A stretch of 64,000 nucleotides of DNA from Streptomyces smyrnaeus (GCF_017676345.1 NZ_JAFFZM010000016.1:159334-223333); one strand, 5' to 3'; positions 32,457-41,991 are shown, counted from the stretch's first letter. Notes: generated by a model from the letters alone, not told the origin. Numbers and translations are program-made.

Positions 32457-34285
32457 TTGCCTGCTCCTTCGGGGGCATCAGCAGGATCGGCGGTGTCCGC
32501 AGGGTCGGAGGACTCCGCAGCGTCGGGGGACTCGGCGGCGTCGGGGGACTCCGCGTCGTCGGCAGGCTCCGCGGCGTCCGCGGCCGCGACGGGCGCCGCG
32601 TCTTGCATGGCGGTGGCCAGGGAGGCGAGTTCGTCGGGCAGGCGGGCCGACTCGCTACGGCCGAGCCCGGCCATCTCGACGACCGTACGCCCGTCGTCGG
32701 CCGCGTAGGCCCGCACCCACACCCTGCGGCGCTGGATGAACAGCGAGCCCGCGAGCCCCGCGATGGCGGTGAGGGCACCGCCCAGCGCCCAGCCGTTGCC
32801 CACCTGGTGGGAGACCTGGAAGTTGGCCCACTTCTTGACGCCGTCGAAGGTGAGGCTGCCGGCGCCGTTCGGGAGGGTCATGGTGTCGCCGGGAGTGAGC
32901 TTCTTGGCGAAGGGGTCGCCGTCCTTGTCCTTGAACTTGGTCATGTTCTCGGTGTTCAGCTGATACACGTTCTGGGCCGGCCCGCCGTCGACGCCCAGGT
33001 TGCCGTGGTAGGCGGTCAGGAACATCGTGGGGTTCTTCAGGCTGGGCGACTGGGAGAACATGGTGCCGCTGTTCGGCTCGAAGTCGGGGACGAAGAAGCC
33101 CTGGAAACCGAGCTGGTCCTTGCGACCCTTGGCGTTCACATAGTCGGTGACCTTCACCACGCCGCTGGAGGTCTGGTTGTTGTCCTGCTGCAGGAAGGGC
33201 ACCGGGCCGCGGTAGGCGATGTTGCCCTTGCCGTCCTTGACGGTGACGGAGGGCGCATAGCCGTTGGCGATCAGGTACACCTTGGAGGAGCCGATCTGCA
33301 GCGGGTGGTTCACCTTGATCGAGGTGTGCTTCTCCTTGCCGCTCGCGCCCTCGGTGTAGGCGATGTCGGCGCGGTAGTCGCGCGGGGTGCCCTTGTTGGG
33401 GCCGCTCTCCTCGTAGGTGGCGTGGAACTTCTTCAGCCGGAAGGCGAACGGGTCGAGCATGTCGGGGCTGAACAGCGAACCCGACTGGAAGTCGTCGTAC
33501 TGCGTCAGGACGTTGGAGAAGCCGTCGCCCTGCACGATCAGCTTGCGGCCCTCGGACTTGAACAGCTGCCCCGAGGCGAAGGCCAGCAGCAGCACGATCA
33601 GCGCGATGTGGAACAGCAGATTGCCGACCTCGCGCAGATACCCCTTCTCCGAGGCGACGGCGTTGCCGTCCTGGTGCGCACGGAACCGCCTGCGCCCCAG
33701 CAGCGAGCGGGCCGCCCCCAGCACCTTGTCCGGCTCCGCCTCGGTGCGCCAGGTCGTGTAGACCGGCATCCGGTCCAGCCGGCGCGGGGCGCGCGGCGGA
33801 CGGGCGCGCAGCTGGCCGACGAACTGCCAGGTGCGCGGGACGATGCAGCCGATCAGCGAGATGAACAGCAGGATGTAGATCGCCGAGAACCAGACCGACG
33901 TGTAGACGTCGAAGAGCTGGAGCTTGTCGTAGAGCGGGGCGAGGGTGGTGTGCTCCTCGCGGAACCGCTCGACCTTGAGCGCGTCGACGGGCGTCTGCGG
34001 GATGACCGAGCCGGGAATGGCCCCCAGCGACAGCAGGAAGAGCAGGATCAGCGCCACCCGCATCGAGGTGAGCTGTCGCCAGAACCAGCGCAGCCAGCCC
34101 AGCGGGCCGAGCGAGGGAACGTTCAGCCGCTCCTCGGTGGGAGCCGTCGACAGCTGGGCCGAGGCCGCCCGGTCACCGGCGGACTCCCGCTCGGCGGCGG
34201 CCGTACGCTCCTCCGCCCCGGTCGCCTCACCGGTCTGGTCGGCTGCCGCCTCGGCGACGCCCTTGCCGCTACCGGTCGTGCTCAT
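32453..34285 (-). CDS. resB: ResB, cytochrome c biogenesis System II membrane protein
   Basis: 610-residue ResB/Ccs1 protein. Features are an Ala/Glu-rich cytoplasmic lead (1-55), three N-terminal helices beginning SMRVALILLFLLSLGAIPGS, a long extracytoplasmic beta-rich domain (about 210-480), a last helix near ALGGALTAIAGLAGSLFIQ, and an acidic Asp/Ser/Ala repeat tail (DAAESPDAAESSDPADTADP). It chaperones apocytochrome and forms the synthetase with CcsB. It starts 3 bases after the ccdA stop and ends in a 4-base overlap with ccsB. Confidence 0.93.
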   Translation of the reverse strand: MSTTGSGKGVAEAAADQTGEATGAEERTAAAERESAGDRAASAQLSTAPTEERLNVPSLGPLGWLRWFWRQLTSMRVALILLFLLSLGAIPGSVIPQTPVDALKVERFREEHTTLAPLYDKLQLFDVYTSVWFSAIYILLFISLIGCIVPRTWQFVGQLRARPPRAPRRLDRMPVYTTWRTEAEPDKVLGAARSLLGRRRFRAHQDGNAVASEKGYLREVGNLLFHIALIVLLLAFASGQLFKSEGRKLIVQGDGFSNVLTQYDDFQSGSLFSPDMLDPFAFRLKKFHATYEESGPNKGTPRDYRADIAYTEGASGKEKHTSIKVNHPLQIGSSKVYLIANGYAPSVTVKDGKGNIAYRGPVPFLQQDNNQTSSGVVKVTDYVNAKGRKDQLGFQGFFVPDFEPNSGTMFSQSPSLKNPTMFLTAYHGNLGVDGGPAQNVYQLNTENMTKFKDKDGDPFAKKLTPGDTMTLPNGAGSLTFDGVKKWANFQVSHQVGNGWALGGALTAIAGLAGSLFIQRRRVWVRAYAADDGRTVVEMAGLGRSESARLPDELASLATAMQDAAPVAAADAAEPADDAESPDAAESPDAAESSDPADTADPADAPEGAGK

Positions 34286-34288
34286 GGA

Positions 34289-35101
34289 TCAGATCCCCAC
34301 CGTGAAGTCGGACGACCAGACCGTGATCTCGTAGACGATCCGGTCCCAGATGCCTGTGACGAGCAGGACACCGACGGCGACGAGCATCCCGCCACCGATC
34401 CGCATGACCCACGCGTAGTGCCGCTTCACCCAGCCGAAGGCGCCCAGCGCACGGCGGAAGGCGACGGCGGCGACGACGAACGGGACGCCCAGGCCCAGAC
34501 AGTAGGCCACCGTCAGCAGCGCGCCCCGCCCGGCGCTCGCCTGGTTCGAGGAGAGCGTCAGGACGGCGGCGAGCGTGGGCCCGATGCAGGGCGTCCAGCC
34601 GATGCCGAAGAGCACCCCGAGCATCGGCGCACCGGCCAGCCCTATCGCCGGCCGCTTGTGGATGCGCAGCTCCCGCTGGGTGAAGCGGGTCAGCGGCCCC
34701 AGCGCACCCATGAAGGCGAGTCCGAGCAGGATCGTCAGGCCGCCCATCACCCGGGAGATGAGGACGCGGTTCTCCTGGAGGGTGGCGCCGAAGCCGCCGA
34801 AGAGGGCGCCGCCGGAGACGAAGACGGCGGTGAAGCCGAGCACGAACAGTCCGGCGCCCAGGAACATCCGTCCCCGCCGCGCCTCGGCCAGGTCGGTGCC
34901 GCTGACGCCGGTGACGTAGGAGAGGTAGCCGGGGACCAGCGGCAGCACGCACGGCGAGAAGAAGGAGACCAGCCCGCCGAGGAGGGCGATGGGCAGGGCC
35001 AGCAGCAGCGCGCCGTTGAGGACGGTGCCGTTCATCCCGGCTGCCGCCAGCGGGATCGTCGCCGGCGAGGCCGTCGCCAGCGGGGCCGCGAGCAAGGTCA
35101 T
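34289..35101 (-). CDS. ccdA: CcdA thiol-disulfide transmembrane reductase
   Basis: 270-residue, six-helix CcdA/DsbD-beta protein. The redox cysteines lie in FFSPCVLPLVPGYLSY and GIGWTPCIGPTLAA, the standard pair on the first and fourth helices. It carries electrons from cytoplasmic thioredoxin to ResA, keeping apocytochrome c cysteines reduced. It lies 7 bases after resA and 3 before resB, so the four ccs genes form a tight operon. The ATG at 35101 gives a short Ala-rich N-terminus before helix 1. Confidence 0.93.
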   Translation of the reverse strand: MTLLAAPLATASPATIPLAAAGMNGTVLNGALLLALPIALLGGLVSFFSPCVLPLVPGYLSYVTGVSGTDLAEARRGRMFLGAGLFVLGFTAVFVSGGALFGGFGATLQENRVLISRVMGGLTILLGLAFMGALGPLTRFTQRELRIHKRPAIGLAGAPMLGVLFGIGWTPCIGPTLAAVLTLSSNQASAGRGALLTVAYCLGLGVPFVVAAVAFRRALGAFGWVKRHYAWVMRIGGGMLVAVGVLLVTGIWDRIVYEITVWSSDFTVGI

Positions 35102-35108
35102 GGGGTGG

Positions 35109-35711
35109 TCACTTCGCGTCGATCAGGGGGGCGAGCGCCGAGCGCAGTTCCTTCTCGCTCAGTTCCTTCAGGGCCCGCACCGCGACCTTCCCGTCCTTGT
35201 CGAGGATCAGGGTGGAGGGGATGGCCTGCGGGGAGAGGGTGTTCTTGGGGAACTTGAGGATGAGCTTGCCACTGGGGTCGTAGAAGCTCGGGTAGTCGAT
35301 GTCGTAGTTCCGCTCGAACGCCTTGGCGTTGGCCTTGTCCAGGTCTCGGGTGTTGATGCCGAGGAACTGGACACCCTCGTCCTTGGTGTCCCGGGCGACC
35401 TTGGCGAGGTTGGGTGCCTCGGCACGGCAGGGACTGCACCACGAGCCCCAGACGTTCAGCACGATGACCTTGCCCTTGTAGTCGGAGAGCTTCAGCTTCT
35501 TCCCGTCGACCGAGGGGCCGGTCAGATTCGGCACCGAGGTGCGCTCGTCCTTGGCGACCTTGGTGATCTGGCCCGTCCCCTGCACGAACTTGGTGTCGCC
35601 GGAGGACGAACCGGTCTGCTCGTCGCCGCAGCCGGACAGCAGCAGCGCACCGGCGGCGACCCCGGCGGCCAGCAGGGTGGTGCGGCGGCGGGAGGCGCGG
35701 GTCTGGCTCAT
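35109..35711 (-). CDS. resA: ResA/TlpA-type thioredoxin lipoprotein
   Basis: 200-residue membrane-tethered thioredoxin. The N-terminus MSQTRASRRRTTLLAAGVAA ends in lipobox LLLSGC, with Cys at about 28. The active site is NVWGSWCSPCRAE, and the cis-proline is in QAIPSTLIL. It reduces the heme-binding cysteines of apocytochromes using electrons from CcdA. The ATG at 35711 is chosen because the signal peptide starts there; upstream codons have no signal character. First gene of the ccs operon resA-ccdA-resB-ccsB. Confidence 0.92.
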   Translation of the reverse strand: MSQTRASRRRTTLLAAGVAAGALLLSGCGDEQTGSSSGDTKFVQGTGQITKVAKDERTSVPNLTGPSVDGKKLKLSDYKGKVIVLNVWGSWCSPCRAEAPNLAKVARDTKDEGVQFLGINTRDLDKANAKAFERNYDIDYPSFYDPSGKLILKFPKNTLSPQAIPSTLILDKDGKVAVRALKELSEKELRSALAPLIDAK

Positions 35712-35804
35712 GTGAAAAGTTTCGCATGCGCCCGTCGGGGATCTTTCGCGCCCCCCTCCCCCCTTGCCGACGCCCACCCGCGGCGGGGCCCCGGGCGGGA
35801 GCGA

Positions 35805-36560
35805 TCAGGCGCCGGCGGCCCGGTTCTGGGCGCCGCCGCCCTTCTGGCGCTTGGCACCGGCCCGCAGATGGGCGGGCACCAGATCGCGGGCCGGCTCGGT
35901 GTAGCCGACGGAGACGATGCGGTCGCCGAGGAAGGTGAAGCTCGTCAGCGAGGCGAGCGTGCACTGGCGCCGGCGCGGGTCGTGCCACAGCCTGCGGTGC
36001 TCGACGAAGCTGCGCAGGATCCAGATGGGCAGCTGGTGGCTGACGCAGACGGCCTCGTGACCGCGCGCCGCGTCCTTGGCGCTCTCGATCGCACCCCGCA
36101 TCCGTACGACCTGATCGATGTACGGCTCGCCCCAGGAGGGCCGGAAGGGGTTGCGCAGATGGCGCCAGTTCTCCGGGCTGCGCAGTGCCCCGTCGCCGAC
36201 GCCGAAGGTCTTGCCCTGGAAGACGTTCCCGGCCTCGATCAGCCGCTGATCGGTGCCGACGTCCAGGCCGTGTGTCTTGGCGATGGGCGCCGCGGTCTCC
36301 TGCGCGCGCTCCAGCGGGGAGGCCACGACATGGGTGATGTCGCGGCGGTCCAGGTGCTCGGCGACCCGGTCGGCCATCCGGCGGCCCAGGTCGGAGAGGT
36401 GGTACCCGGGCAGCCGCCCGTAGAGGATGCCCTCGGGGTTGTGGACCTCGCCGTGCCGCATCACATGGACGACGGTGACGGTCTTGTCGGCGGCCTCGCT
36501 CCCGCCGTCGAACGCCGCGCCGTCGAGTCTCTCCTGTGCTCGGTCGATGTGCTCGCTCAT
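35805..36560 (-). CDS. Histidine phosphatase (phosphoglycerate mutase-like)
   Basis: 251-residue histidine phosphatase. The catalytic RHG motif is in VVHVMRHGEVHNPEGILYGR (about 31-50), and the second catalytic His is in EAVCVSHQLPIWIL. It keeps SPLERAQETAAPIA. The start ATG overlaps the hemL stop (ATGA at 36557-36560), so the two are coupled, and resA follows 93 bases later. The substrate is unknown; the conserved linkage to hemL hints at heme or phosphometabolite housekeeping, without proof. Confidence 0.9.
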   Translation of the reverse strand: MSEHIDRAQERLDGAAFDGGSEAADKTVTVVHVMRHGEVHNPEGILYGRLPGYHLSDLGRRMADRVAEHLDRRDITHVVASPLERAQETAAPIAKTHGLDVGTDQRLIEAGNVFQGKTFGVGDGALRSPENWRHLRNPFRPSWGEPYIDQVVRMRGAIESAKDAARGHEAVCVSHQLPIWILRSFVEHRRLWHDPRRRQCTLASLTSFTFLGDRIVSVGYTEPARDLVPAHLRAGAKRQKGGGAQNRAAGA

Positions 36561-37912
36561 GCCGGCACCGCCTCGGCCGCGGCGCGCGCTGCGGCGGGCA
36601 GCGCGTCGGCGATGCGCTCCAGGGCCCGCTCGTCGTGCGCGGCGGAGACGAACCACGCCTCGAACCCGGAGGGCGGCAGGTAGACGCCCTGGGCGAGCAT
36701 CGAGTGGAAGAAGGCGGTGAAGCGGAAGGACTCCTGGCGCCGGGCCGCCGCGTAGTCGGTGACGCCGGCGTGGCCGAAGTCCCCGAAGAAGACGGAGAAC
36801 ATGCTGCCCGCCGTCTGCACCGTGTGCGCCACGCCTTCCTTGTTCAGCGCCTCGGTGGCCAGCTGCCGCACCTGGCGGGAGGCGGCGTCCACCACGGCGT
36901 GCGCGGCGAAGTCGTCGGCGGCCAGCAGCCGCAGCTGGGCCAGTCCGGCGGCGGTGGCGACCGGGTTCCCGGACAGGGTGCCCGCCTGGTAGACGGGGCC
37001 GGCCGGCGCCAAATGGTCCATCACGTCCTTGCGGCCGCCGAACGCGGCGGCCGGGAAGCCGCCGCCCATCACCTTGCCGAAGGTCATCAGGTCCGGGGTG
37101 ACGCCGTCGATGCCGTACCAGCCGCGCGGTCCGGCGCGGAAGCCGGTCATCACCTCGTCGGAGATGAACAGCGCGCCGTCCGCCCGGCACAGGTCCTTCA
37201 GCCCCTGGTTGAAGCTCGGCCTGCCGTCGGCGGCGGGCAGCGGCGGAACGATGCCCATGTTGCCGGGGGAGGCCTCGGTGATCACACAGGCGATCTCGCG
37301 GGGGTACGCGGCGAACGCCTCGCGGACCGCGTCCAGATCGTTATACGGCAGCACGATGGTGTCGCCCGCCTGTGCGCCGGTGACGCCCGGGGTGTCCGGC
37401 AGACCGAGGGTGGCGACGCCGGAGCCGGCCGAGGCGAGCAGCGCGTCGACGTGCCCGTGGTAGCACCCGGCGAACTTCACCACCTTGGAACGGCCGGTGA
37501 AACCGCGCGCCAGCCGGATCGCCGACATGGTCGCCTCGGTGCCGGAGGAGACGAGTCGTACCTGCTCAACGGGGTCGATACGGTGCACGATCTCCTCGGC
37601 GAGCGCCACCTCGTCCTCCACGGGCGTACCGAAGGAGGTGCCGCGCTCGACGGCCCTGCGCACGGCGTCCGTCACCTCGGGGTGTGCGTGGCCGAGGATC
37701 ATCGGCCCCCAGGAGCAGACCAGGTCGACGTACTCCCTGCCGTCCGCGTCCGTGAGGTAGGGACCGGAACCGGACACCATGAACCGGGGCGTACCGCCCA
37801 CTCCGCGGAAGGCGCGGACCGGGGAGTTCACGCCTCCTGGCGTCACGGCGGCGGCGCGGTCGAAGAGCGACTGCGATACTGGGGCGCTGTACGAGTAAGT
37901 CACGAAAGCCAT
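36557..37912 (-). CDS. hemL: Glutamate-1-semialdehyde 2,1-aminomutase
   Basis: 451-residue PLP-dependent aminomutase that converts glutamate-1-semialdehyde to 5-aminolevulinate in the C5 heme pathway; the HemA product feeds it. The Schiff-base lysine is Lys280 in TPDLMTFGKVMGGGFP. Other family motifs are VTPGGVNSPVRAF, VSSGTEATMSAIRLARG and AGCYHGHVD. The ATG at 37912 is selected; the frame extends upstream through the opposing gene without support. It lies about 14 kb from the hemACDB operon. The product precedes the coupled histidine phosphatase. Confidence 0.95.
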   Translation of the reverse strand: MAFVTYSYSAPVSQSLFDRAAAVTPGGVNSPVRAFRGVGGTPRFMVSGSGPYLTDADGREYVDLVCSWGPMILGHAHPEVTDAVRRAVERGTSFGTPVEDEVALAEEIVHRIDPVEQVRLVSSGTEATMSAIRLARGFTGRSKVVKFAGCYHGHVDALLASAGSGVATLGLPDTPGVTGAQAGDTIVLPYNDLDAVREAFAAYPREIACVITEASPGNMGIVPPLPAADGRPSFNQGLKDLCRADGALFISDEVMTGFRAGPRGWYGIDGVTPDLMTFGKVMGGGFPAAAFGGRKDVMDHLAPAGPVYQAGTLSGNPVATAAGLAQLRLLAADDFAAHAVVDAASRQVRQLATEALNKEGVAHTVQTAGSMFSVFFGDFGHAGVTDYAAARRQESFRFTAFFHSMLAQGVYLPPSGFEAWFVSAAHDERALERIADALPAAARAAAEAVPA

Positions 37913-38039
37913 GGTGTCAGAGCCCGGTGTGCGGGGGCCTGGGGGCGTTTCACACTCCGCGGGGCGGGGAGGTCTCTGACACGATGATCGGGCCGCACGG
38001 GGACGGCTGTGCGGCCCGGATGAGCAGTCGGGTGGTGAC

Positions 38040-38768
38040 ATGCATCGCGGTGGCGGACTGGGAGAGGGGCCCGGCCCCTCGGAGACTGGCCCGGAGCGAG
38101 CCCAGGGGCGCCACAGGCGCACTGCGGCCGAGAGTGGAACCACGGCGGGGAGCGGCGCGAACAGCGGTACGGGGGACGGGGGAACGACGGGCGGCGGCAC
38201 ACCGTCCGAGAGCGGCACGGCGGGCGGCGCCACGAGCGGCAGCACCACCAGCGGCAGCGGGATCGTGCGGGGCGGCGGCCTCGCGGGCATCGGGAGCACG
38301 GCGAAGACCAGGAGCGGCAGGGGTGGCGGCCGAGTGGGGGTGACCTACAAGTACTTCGGGGCACCGGACGGTGCCACGGCCGCGCGCGTACCCATCTCGA
38401 TGCGCCCCGAGGAACTGGGCGGGGACGAGCTGGGGCAGGGCATGTTCACCAAGATCAAGCCCGAGACGATGGCGGCGATGGTGCTGACGGGGATCGAGGG
38501 GATACCGCTGCACCGCGTACCGCCGCTCGAACTCGTCGTCCTGCACCCGGACTACGCGGTGGTGAAGCTCCCGATGACGGTCGTGGACCCGCTCCGCGGC
38601 GTCGGGGAGGAGACGGTCGGCGCCGCGGCCTTCATCTGGTCCACGGTCCCCGACCGCGCCGGACCGCAGGACGCCTTCAACGTCTACCAGCTCCTGCACC
38701 GCTGGCAGGACTTCTCCGACCGCCTGCACGAGGCGGGCCATCAGGCCTACTGCCTGGTCTGGCCGTAG
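38040..38768 (+). CDS. Uncharacterised Streptomyces protein with Gly/Ser/Thr-rich N-terminus
   Basis: 242 residues, no recognised domain. Residues 1-95 are low-complexity Gly/Ser/Thr, with GTTAGSGANSGTGDGGTTGG as an example. A compact C-terminal domain of about 140 residues follows, starting VGVTYKYFGAPDG and containing IKPETMAAMVLTGIEGIPLH and a final QDFSDRLHEAGHQAYCLVW. No signal peptide or membrane helix is seen. It diverges from hemL with 127 bases between starts. A start within the low-complexity part cannot be excluded. Confidence 0.65.
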   Translation: MHRGGGLGEGPGPSETGPERAQGRHRRTAAESGTTAGSGANSGTGDGGTTGGGTPSESGTAGGATSGSTTSGSGIVRGGGLAGIGSTAKTRSGRGGGRVGVTYKYFGAPDGATAARVPISMRPEELGGDELGQGMFTKIKPETMAAMVLTGIEGIPLHRVPPLELVVLHPDYAVVKLPMTVVDPLRGVGEETVGAAAFIWSTVPDRAGPQDAFNVYQLLHRWQDFSDRLHEAGHQAYCLVWP

Positions 38769-38820
38769 CACAGCACCGCGTGGCGCCCCGGTGACGGGGG
38801 CGCCCGGGTGTACGACGCAC

Positions 38821-38870
38821 ACGACGGGCGCCCCGGCACCGGTGTTGTGCGGTGGCGGGGCGCCCGTCGT
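38821..38870. terminator. 15-bp perfect hairpin between convergent genes
   Basis: ACGACGGGCGCCCCG (38821-38835) pairs exactly with 38856-38870 over a 20-base loop. It lies between the uncharacterised plus-strand gene and the BCCT transporter and can stop both transcripts. Confidence 0.75.
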
Positions 38871-38896
38871 ACGCGAGCCGGGCAGGATCCGCAGGC

Positions 38897-40693
38897 TCAG
38901 CCCTTGTTCCGGTCCGCTCCTGCGTCGTCCGAGTCGCCGGAGCCGTCCGAGCCGCCGGAGTCCTCCGCCGAGACAGCGGCGTCGGCGACGGCCTGGGCGA
39001 CCTCCTCGTCCAGCACCTCGGCGTCCAGCTTCGGGGCGTCGGGGTCCACCGGGCCGATACGGAACTCGAACTCGCCGCCGTACTGCTCATGGGCGGCGAC
39101 GACCGCGCTGCCCACGGCCTCCTCGCCCCGCTCGGTACGGATGATCAGCGGGTCCCGGCGCAGATCCTTGGTGAGCGCGATGCACAGTCCGACCATCACG
39201 ATCGTGAACGGCACCGCCACCAGGATCGTGAGGTTCTTCAGCCCTTCGAGCGCTTCGTCACCACCGCCGCCGATCATCAGCATGATCGCGCCGACGGCGC
39301 CCGTGAGGACACCCCAGATGATGACGACTCCCCGGCCGGGCTCCAGCGTGCCCTTCTGGGAGAGCGTGCCCATCACGATCGAGGCGGCGTCCGCACCGGA
39401 GACGAAGAAGATGCCGACCAGGATCATCACGATGAGGCCGGTGACGCTGGCGATCGGGTACTCGTTCAGCACGTTGAAGAGCTGGGCCTCCTGGGTGTCG
39501 CCCAGCTGCACGCCGTCCGACTGCAGCTTCATGGCGGTACCGCCGAAGATCGAGAACCAGATGAGGCTGACGACGCTGGGCACCAGGATCACACCGCCGA
39601 CGAACTGGCGGATGGTGCGTCCCCGGCTGATCCGGGCGATGAACATGCCCACGAACGGCGTCCAGGAGATCCACCACGCCCAGTAGAAGACCGTCCAGCC
39701 GGAGAGCCACTCGGCGACTCCCTTGCCGCTGCTGGAGTCGGTGCGCCCGATCATCTGGGGCAGATCCCCCAGATAACTGCCGATCGAGGTCGGGACCATG
39801 TTGAGCATCAGGATCGTCGGCCCGACGACGAACAGGAAGACCACCAGCAGCGCTGCCAGCACCATGTTGATGTTGGACAGCCACTGGATGCCCTTCTCCA
39901 CGCCGGAGACGGCCGAGGCCACGAAGGCGACGGTCAGCACGGCGATGATGGCGACCAGCACACCGGTGCTGACCTTGCTCGCCCAGCCGGCCTGCTCCAT
40001 GCCGCTGCCGATCTGGAGCGCGCCCAGACCCAGCGAGGCCGCGGAGCCGAACAGGGTGGCGAAGATCGCCAGGATGTCGATGACCTTGCCGAGACCACCG
40101 TTGGCCGACCGCTCGCCGATGAGCGGGGTGAAGACGGCGCTGATCGTCTGCCGCCGGCCCCGACGGAAGCAGCTGTAGGCGATGGCCAGGCCCACGACCG
40201 CGTAGATCGCCCAGGGGTGCAGCGTCCAGTGGAAGAGCGTGGTGGCCAGCGAGGTCTCCATGCGGGCCGCGTCGTTGCCCGGGTTGGTACCGGGCGGAGG
40301 CGCACCGAAGTGACTCAGCGGCTCACTGACCCCGTAGAACATCAGACCGATGCCCATGCCCGCGCTGAACATCATCGCGATCCAGGACACCGTCCTGAAC
40401 TCCGGCTCCTCCCCCTCCTTGCCGAGGGTGATCCTGCCGTAGCGGCTGAAGGCCAGCCACAGCGAGAAGACGACGAAGCCGGTGGCGGCGAGCACGAAGG
40501 CCCAGCCTCCGTTGTGCATCGTCCAGCTCAGCATCTCGGACGAGACGTCGCCCAGGGAGTCCGTTCCGACCGCGCCCCAGATGACGAAGGCGAGCGTGAG
40601 GAGCGCGGTGACACCGAACACCAGCCGGTCGGTCTGCGGTCCCCGGGGCAGTCCCCCGTTGGAGGCGGGTGCCTCCTCTGTCTCATGCTTCAC
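38897..40693 (-). CDS. BCCT-family betaine/choline/carnitine transporter
   Basis: 598-residue, 12-helix secondary transporter. The family hallmarks are FSAGMGIGLMFYGVSEPL in helix 3 and WTVFYWAWWISWTPFVGMFI in helix 8, whose aromatic box binds the trimethylammonium group. It then reads ARISRGRTIRQFV. The SAGMGIGLMF variant, with Gly-Met-Gly-Ile-Gly in the ion site, is typical of Na-coupled BetP-like members. A ~90-residue acidic C-terminal tail rich in Asp/Ser/Glu could be an osmosensor. It could import glycine betaine, choline or carnitine; with the carnitine-degradation genes 25 kb away, carnitine or betaine uptake is an appealing link. Confidence 0.92.
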   Translation of the reverse strand: MKHETEEAPASNGGLPRGPQTDRLVFGVTALLTLAFVIWGAVGTDSLGDVSSEMLSWTMHNGGWAFVLAATGFVVFSLWLAFSRYGRITLGKEGEEPEFRTVSWIAMMFSAGMGIGLMFYGVSEPLSHFGAPPPGTNPGNDAARMETSLATTLFHWTLHPWAIYAVVGLAIAYSCFRRGRRQTISAVFTPLIGERSANGGLGKVIDILAIFATLFGSAASLGLGALQIGSGMEQAGWASKVSTGVLVAIIAVLTVAFVASAVSGVEKGIQWLSNINMVLAALLVVFLFVVGPTILMLNMVPTSIGSYLGDLPQMIGRTDSSSGKGVAEWLSGWTVFYWAWWISWTPFVGMFIARISRGRTIRQFVGGVILVPSVVSLIWFSIFGGTAMKLQSDGVQLGDTQEAQLFNVLNEYPIASVTGLIVMILVGIFFVSGADAASIVMGTLSQKGTLEPGRGVVIIWGVLTGAVGAIMLMIGGGGDEALEGLKNLTILVAVPFTIVMVGLCIALTKDLRRDPLIIRTERGEEAVGSAVVAAHEQYGGEFEFRIGPVDPDAPKLDAEVLDEEVAQAVADAAVSAEDSGGSDGSGDSDDAGADRNKG

Positions 40694-41085
40694 GTTTGTC
40701 TGTTGCCCCTTCCTCCGAGGGATCGGGGAGGCTCCGAACTGATGTAGGGGAGGCTCCCATGGTTCGGGGGGCCGCTACCCGACGCATAGGAAAATAGTCC
40801 GGCCGAAAACCCCTCTCCGAGCTGAGAAATCCCGCCCAACTACCCTGTTTCGCACAACCGTTGGAGCCGTCGGTCGGGACGCGACAGCCCGGGCGGGGAA
40901 CCCCGGAAAGGTGACGGACCGGAAAAATCTGACTTCGCGCACCATAGAGGCCAGGCGACCGGACGTCCGAGCTGCGGGTGCGGTAGACATGTGCCGTCGC
41001 CCCGTCGGCGGAACGCCTTTGGGGCGTACCCCGATCCCGGTGACCCGGACGACCCGGAGGACGACCCCGAACGAGGAGGCCAGCC
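40694..41085. other. 392-base divergent spacer, no gene found
   Basis: It separates the BCCT transporter (minus) from the first DUF3558-like lipoprotein (plus). It is A/T-richer near 40780-40800 (ATAGGAAAATAG) and probably holds both promoters. I see no convincing small ORF, hairpin or operator. GAGGAGG just before 41086 is the lipoprotein's ribosome-binding site. Confidence 0.5.
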
Positions 41086-41991
41086 GTGCCGCGGAGGGCA
41101 AAGAGGTATGCGACGCGCGGGACATTCGCGTCGTACGCGACCAGCGCCGCACTGGCCCTCACCCTGGCCGGAGCCCTCACCGCCTGCACCGGCTCCTCCG
41201 GTCCCGACGACGGCGGGGACGGCAAGCAGGGCAGCTCCTCCGCCTCACCCTCGGCGGCGGCACCCGGCAAGTACGACACCCTCCCCGAGCCGTGCGGCAC
41301 GGTCGCCGTCAGCCAGCTGCGCGAGATGCTCCCCGGTGCCGCGGCGGCCGAGGAAGAGGGCACCCCGGCCCCCAGCGACAGCGCCAGCCCCTACGAGGGC
41401 GAGGCGAGCGTCACCTACGACACCGACCGGCGGGTGGGTTGCCGCTGGAAGAGCGCCACCACGCTCAGCACCCGGCACCTGGCCGTCGACTTCGAGCGGG
41501 TGGTCTCCTACGACCCGGCCGTCAGCGACGACGAGCAGGCCGAGCGGCTGTACGCCAAGAAGGCGCGCAAGGCCGGTATCGCCGTCACCTCCGAGGGCTC
41601 CGCCTCGGGCAGCCCGTCCGGGAAGACGCCTGAGGGCCACGCCTCCCCCACCAACAAAAAGGGCAGTTCGGACGAAGGCGGCGACAAGGGCGGCTCCCAG
41701 GACCCGGAAGGCGAAACCGAGGAGAGCGCCTCCCCCACCCCGGACGAGGACCTGGCCCCCCGCGCCCTGGACGACATCGGTGACGCCGCCTACGTCGACG
41801 ACAGCCTGCACACCGCGGACTCCGGCCTGCACCGGGACATCACCCTGGTCTTCCGGAAGGCCAATGTGATCGCCACCGTCGAGTACGACCAGTGGGTGAC
41901 CGACAAGCACCGGATCCCCGACAGCCACGAACTCCAGGAGAAGGCACGCGAGCTCGCCGAGCAGCTCGCCGGGCGTTTCGAGGAGGACTGA
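41086..41991 (+). CDS. DUF3558-like lipoprotein
   Basis: 301-residue secreted lipoprotein. The signal ends in lipobox ALTAC (Cys about 34). A Gly/Asp/Ser-rich spacer follows, then a domain with PEPCGTVAVSQLREMLPGA and VGCRWKS, the Cys pair pattern of DUF3558 proteins. A Lys/Ser/Glu-rich insertion (about 165-225) separates it from the C-terminal strand ITLVFRKANVIATVEYD. GTG 41086 has GAGGAGG upstream. Paralogous to the next gene, 246 bases on. These lipoproteins are abundant in Streptomyces, and their role is unknown. Confidence 0.8.
   Translation: MPRRAKRYATRGTFASYATSAALALTLAGALTACTGSSGPDDGGDGKQGSSSASPSAAAPGKYDTLPEPCGTVAVSQLREMLPGAAAAEEEGTPAPSDSASPYEGEASVTYDTDRRVGCRWKSATTLSTRHLAVDFERVVSYDPAVSDDEQAERLYAKKARKAGIAVTSEGSASGSPSGKTPEGHASPTNKKGSSDEGGDKGGSQDPEGETEESASPTPDEDLAPRALDDIGDAAYVDDSLHTADSGLHRDITLVFRKANVIATVEYDQWVTDKHRIPDSHELQEKARELAEQLAGRFEED

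Noticed and set aside
32603..35257. 884-codon open frame on the plus strand
   Set aside because: It lies fully antisense to resB and ccdA, whose motifs are clear. The composition is typical of shadow frames.
38852..40747. 631-codon plus-strand frame rich in Asp/His/Arg
   Set aside because: It is antisense to the BCCT transporter, which carries all family motifs.
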